A DNA stretch of 7,392 nucleotides, taken from Treponema sp. (GTDB lineage Bacteria; Spirochaetota; Spirochaetia; Treponematales; Treponemataceae). Positions 7,057-7,392 of this stretch are shown here, piece by piece. The notes below the pieces were generated by a model. That model saw only the letters and a program-made list of their open reading frames with translations. It did not search any database and was not told the origin of the DNA. The translations under genes and the position numbers were made by a program. The stretch is from assembly GCA_003447785.1 (NCBI GenBank), contig DLYJ01000221.1, forward strand, positions 1 through 7,392, in the 5' to 3' direction. Positions within the stretch are counted from its first letter, which is position 1. Each line of letters opens with the position of its first letter.

Positions 7057-7392
7057 CGTGCCGGTAATCGTTGATGATAACTTTTACCGGTGAGGAAAGT
7101 CCGGGCTCCACCGGAAAGAATGCTGGGTAATAACCAGGCAGAAAATGGCAGTTGTTTATTTATAAACATAACCCTTTTTCTGACAGACAGTGCCACAGAA
7201 AACAAACCGCCCGCAAGGGTAAGGGTGCAAAGGCGGGGTAAGAGCCCACCGGGGTTCTGGCGACAGAATCCGCAAGGCAAACCTCATTCGGAGCAAAGTC
7301 AAGCAGCAGTATGGTTTTCCGGGCCTTATACTGCGGGTAGACTGCTAAAGGCTTTTGGCAACAAAAGTTTTGGATAGATGGTTATGCGTTTG
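7057..7392 (+). ncRNA. rnpB: RNase P RNA (bacterial type A), 3' end cut by window
   Basis: This is the catalytic RNA of RNase P, which removes 5' leaders from precursor tRNAs. Conserved blocks appear in the right order: GAGGAAAGTCCGG (7092-7104, the 5' strand of helix P4), a P9-like hairpin CTGG/CCAG (7123-7126 with 7134-7137) bearing a GGTAA-type loop, ACAGAAAACAAACCGCC (7195-7211), GGTAAGAGCCCACCG (7237-7251), GGAGCAAAGTCAA, the L15 GGT (7336-7338) that pairs with the tRNA 3' CCA, and TAGATG (7375-7380). An AT-rich hairpin, TGTTTAT/ATAAACA (7153-7168), sits where P12 is expected. The P4 3' strand and P1 3' strand lie beyond the window. The 5' boundary is uncertain by about 15 bases. A reading frame across this region (7090-7377) is an accident of the RNA sequence. 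Confidence 0.95.

Noticed and set aside
6711..7280. 189-codon open frame on the minus strand across the zinc-ribbon gene end and rnpB
   Set aside because: It spans a protein gene and a structural RNA on the opposite strand, and its product resembles no known protein.
7090..7377. 95-codon open frame over the 3' end of the window
   Set aside because: It lies wholly within the RNase P RNA, whose conserved blocks explain the sequence.
1..7392. Search for CRISPR repeats, transposons, toxin-antitoxin or defence genes, riboswitches and attachment sites
   Set aside because: No regularly spaced repeats, transposase motifs, terminal inverted repeats or tRNA 3'-end duplications are visible. The genes are housekeeping in character, so no new multi-gene system is claimed.

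Overview
The window looks like core chromosome of a spirochaete, most likely a Treponema. This is inferred from gene content and protein resemblance, without a database search. The order of a lytic transglycosylase (mltG), primase (dnaG), primary sigma factor (rpoD) and a coiled-coil zinc-ribbon protein resembles what I recall around dnaG/rpoD in Treponema pallidum. Base composition is moderate, with AT-rich gaps and a purine-rich coding strand. Every supported feature is on the + strand.

Layout. Bases 1-82 are a class II tRNA-Tyr(GUA), followed by an intrinsic terminator. An AT-rich gap holds a weak candidate promoter. Five tightly packed genes follow: a metallo-beta-lactamase-fold hydrolase, a 72-codon unknown, mltG, dnaG and rpoD. 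The first three junctions overlap (ATGA, ATGA, TAGTG) and the last has a 6-nt gap, so they look like one operon. A strong hairpin terminator follows rpoD. A near-consensus promoter then starts almost immediately and drives a coiled-coil C4 zinc-ribbon protein. The window ends inside the RNase P RNA gene (rnpB), whose 3' end is cut off.

How the genes fit together. dnaG and rpoD are the core of the classic macromolecular synthesis operon. Here the usual rpsU position is taken by cell-wall and unknown genes, so primase and sigma factor output may be coupled to peptidoglycan synthesis. The most interesting signal is an 11-of-12 sigma-70 promoter with an extended -10, lying inside the dnaG coding sequence and pointing at rpoD. 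It would let rpoD be made independently of the operon, in the same place as the internal rpoD promoter of E. coli but apparently of housekeeping type. I found no mobile element, CRISPR array, defence locus or evidently new multi-gene system.
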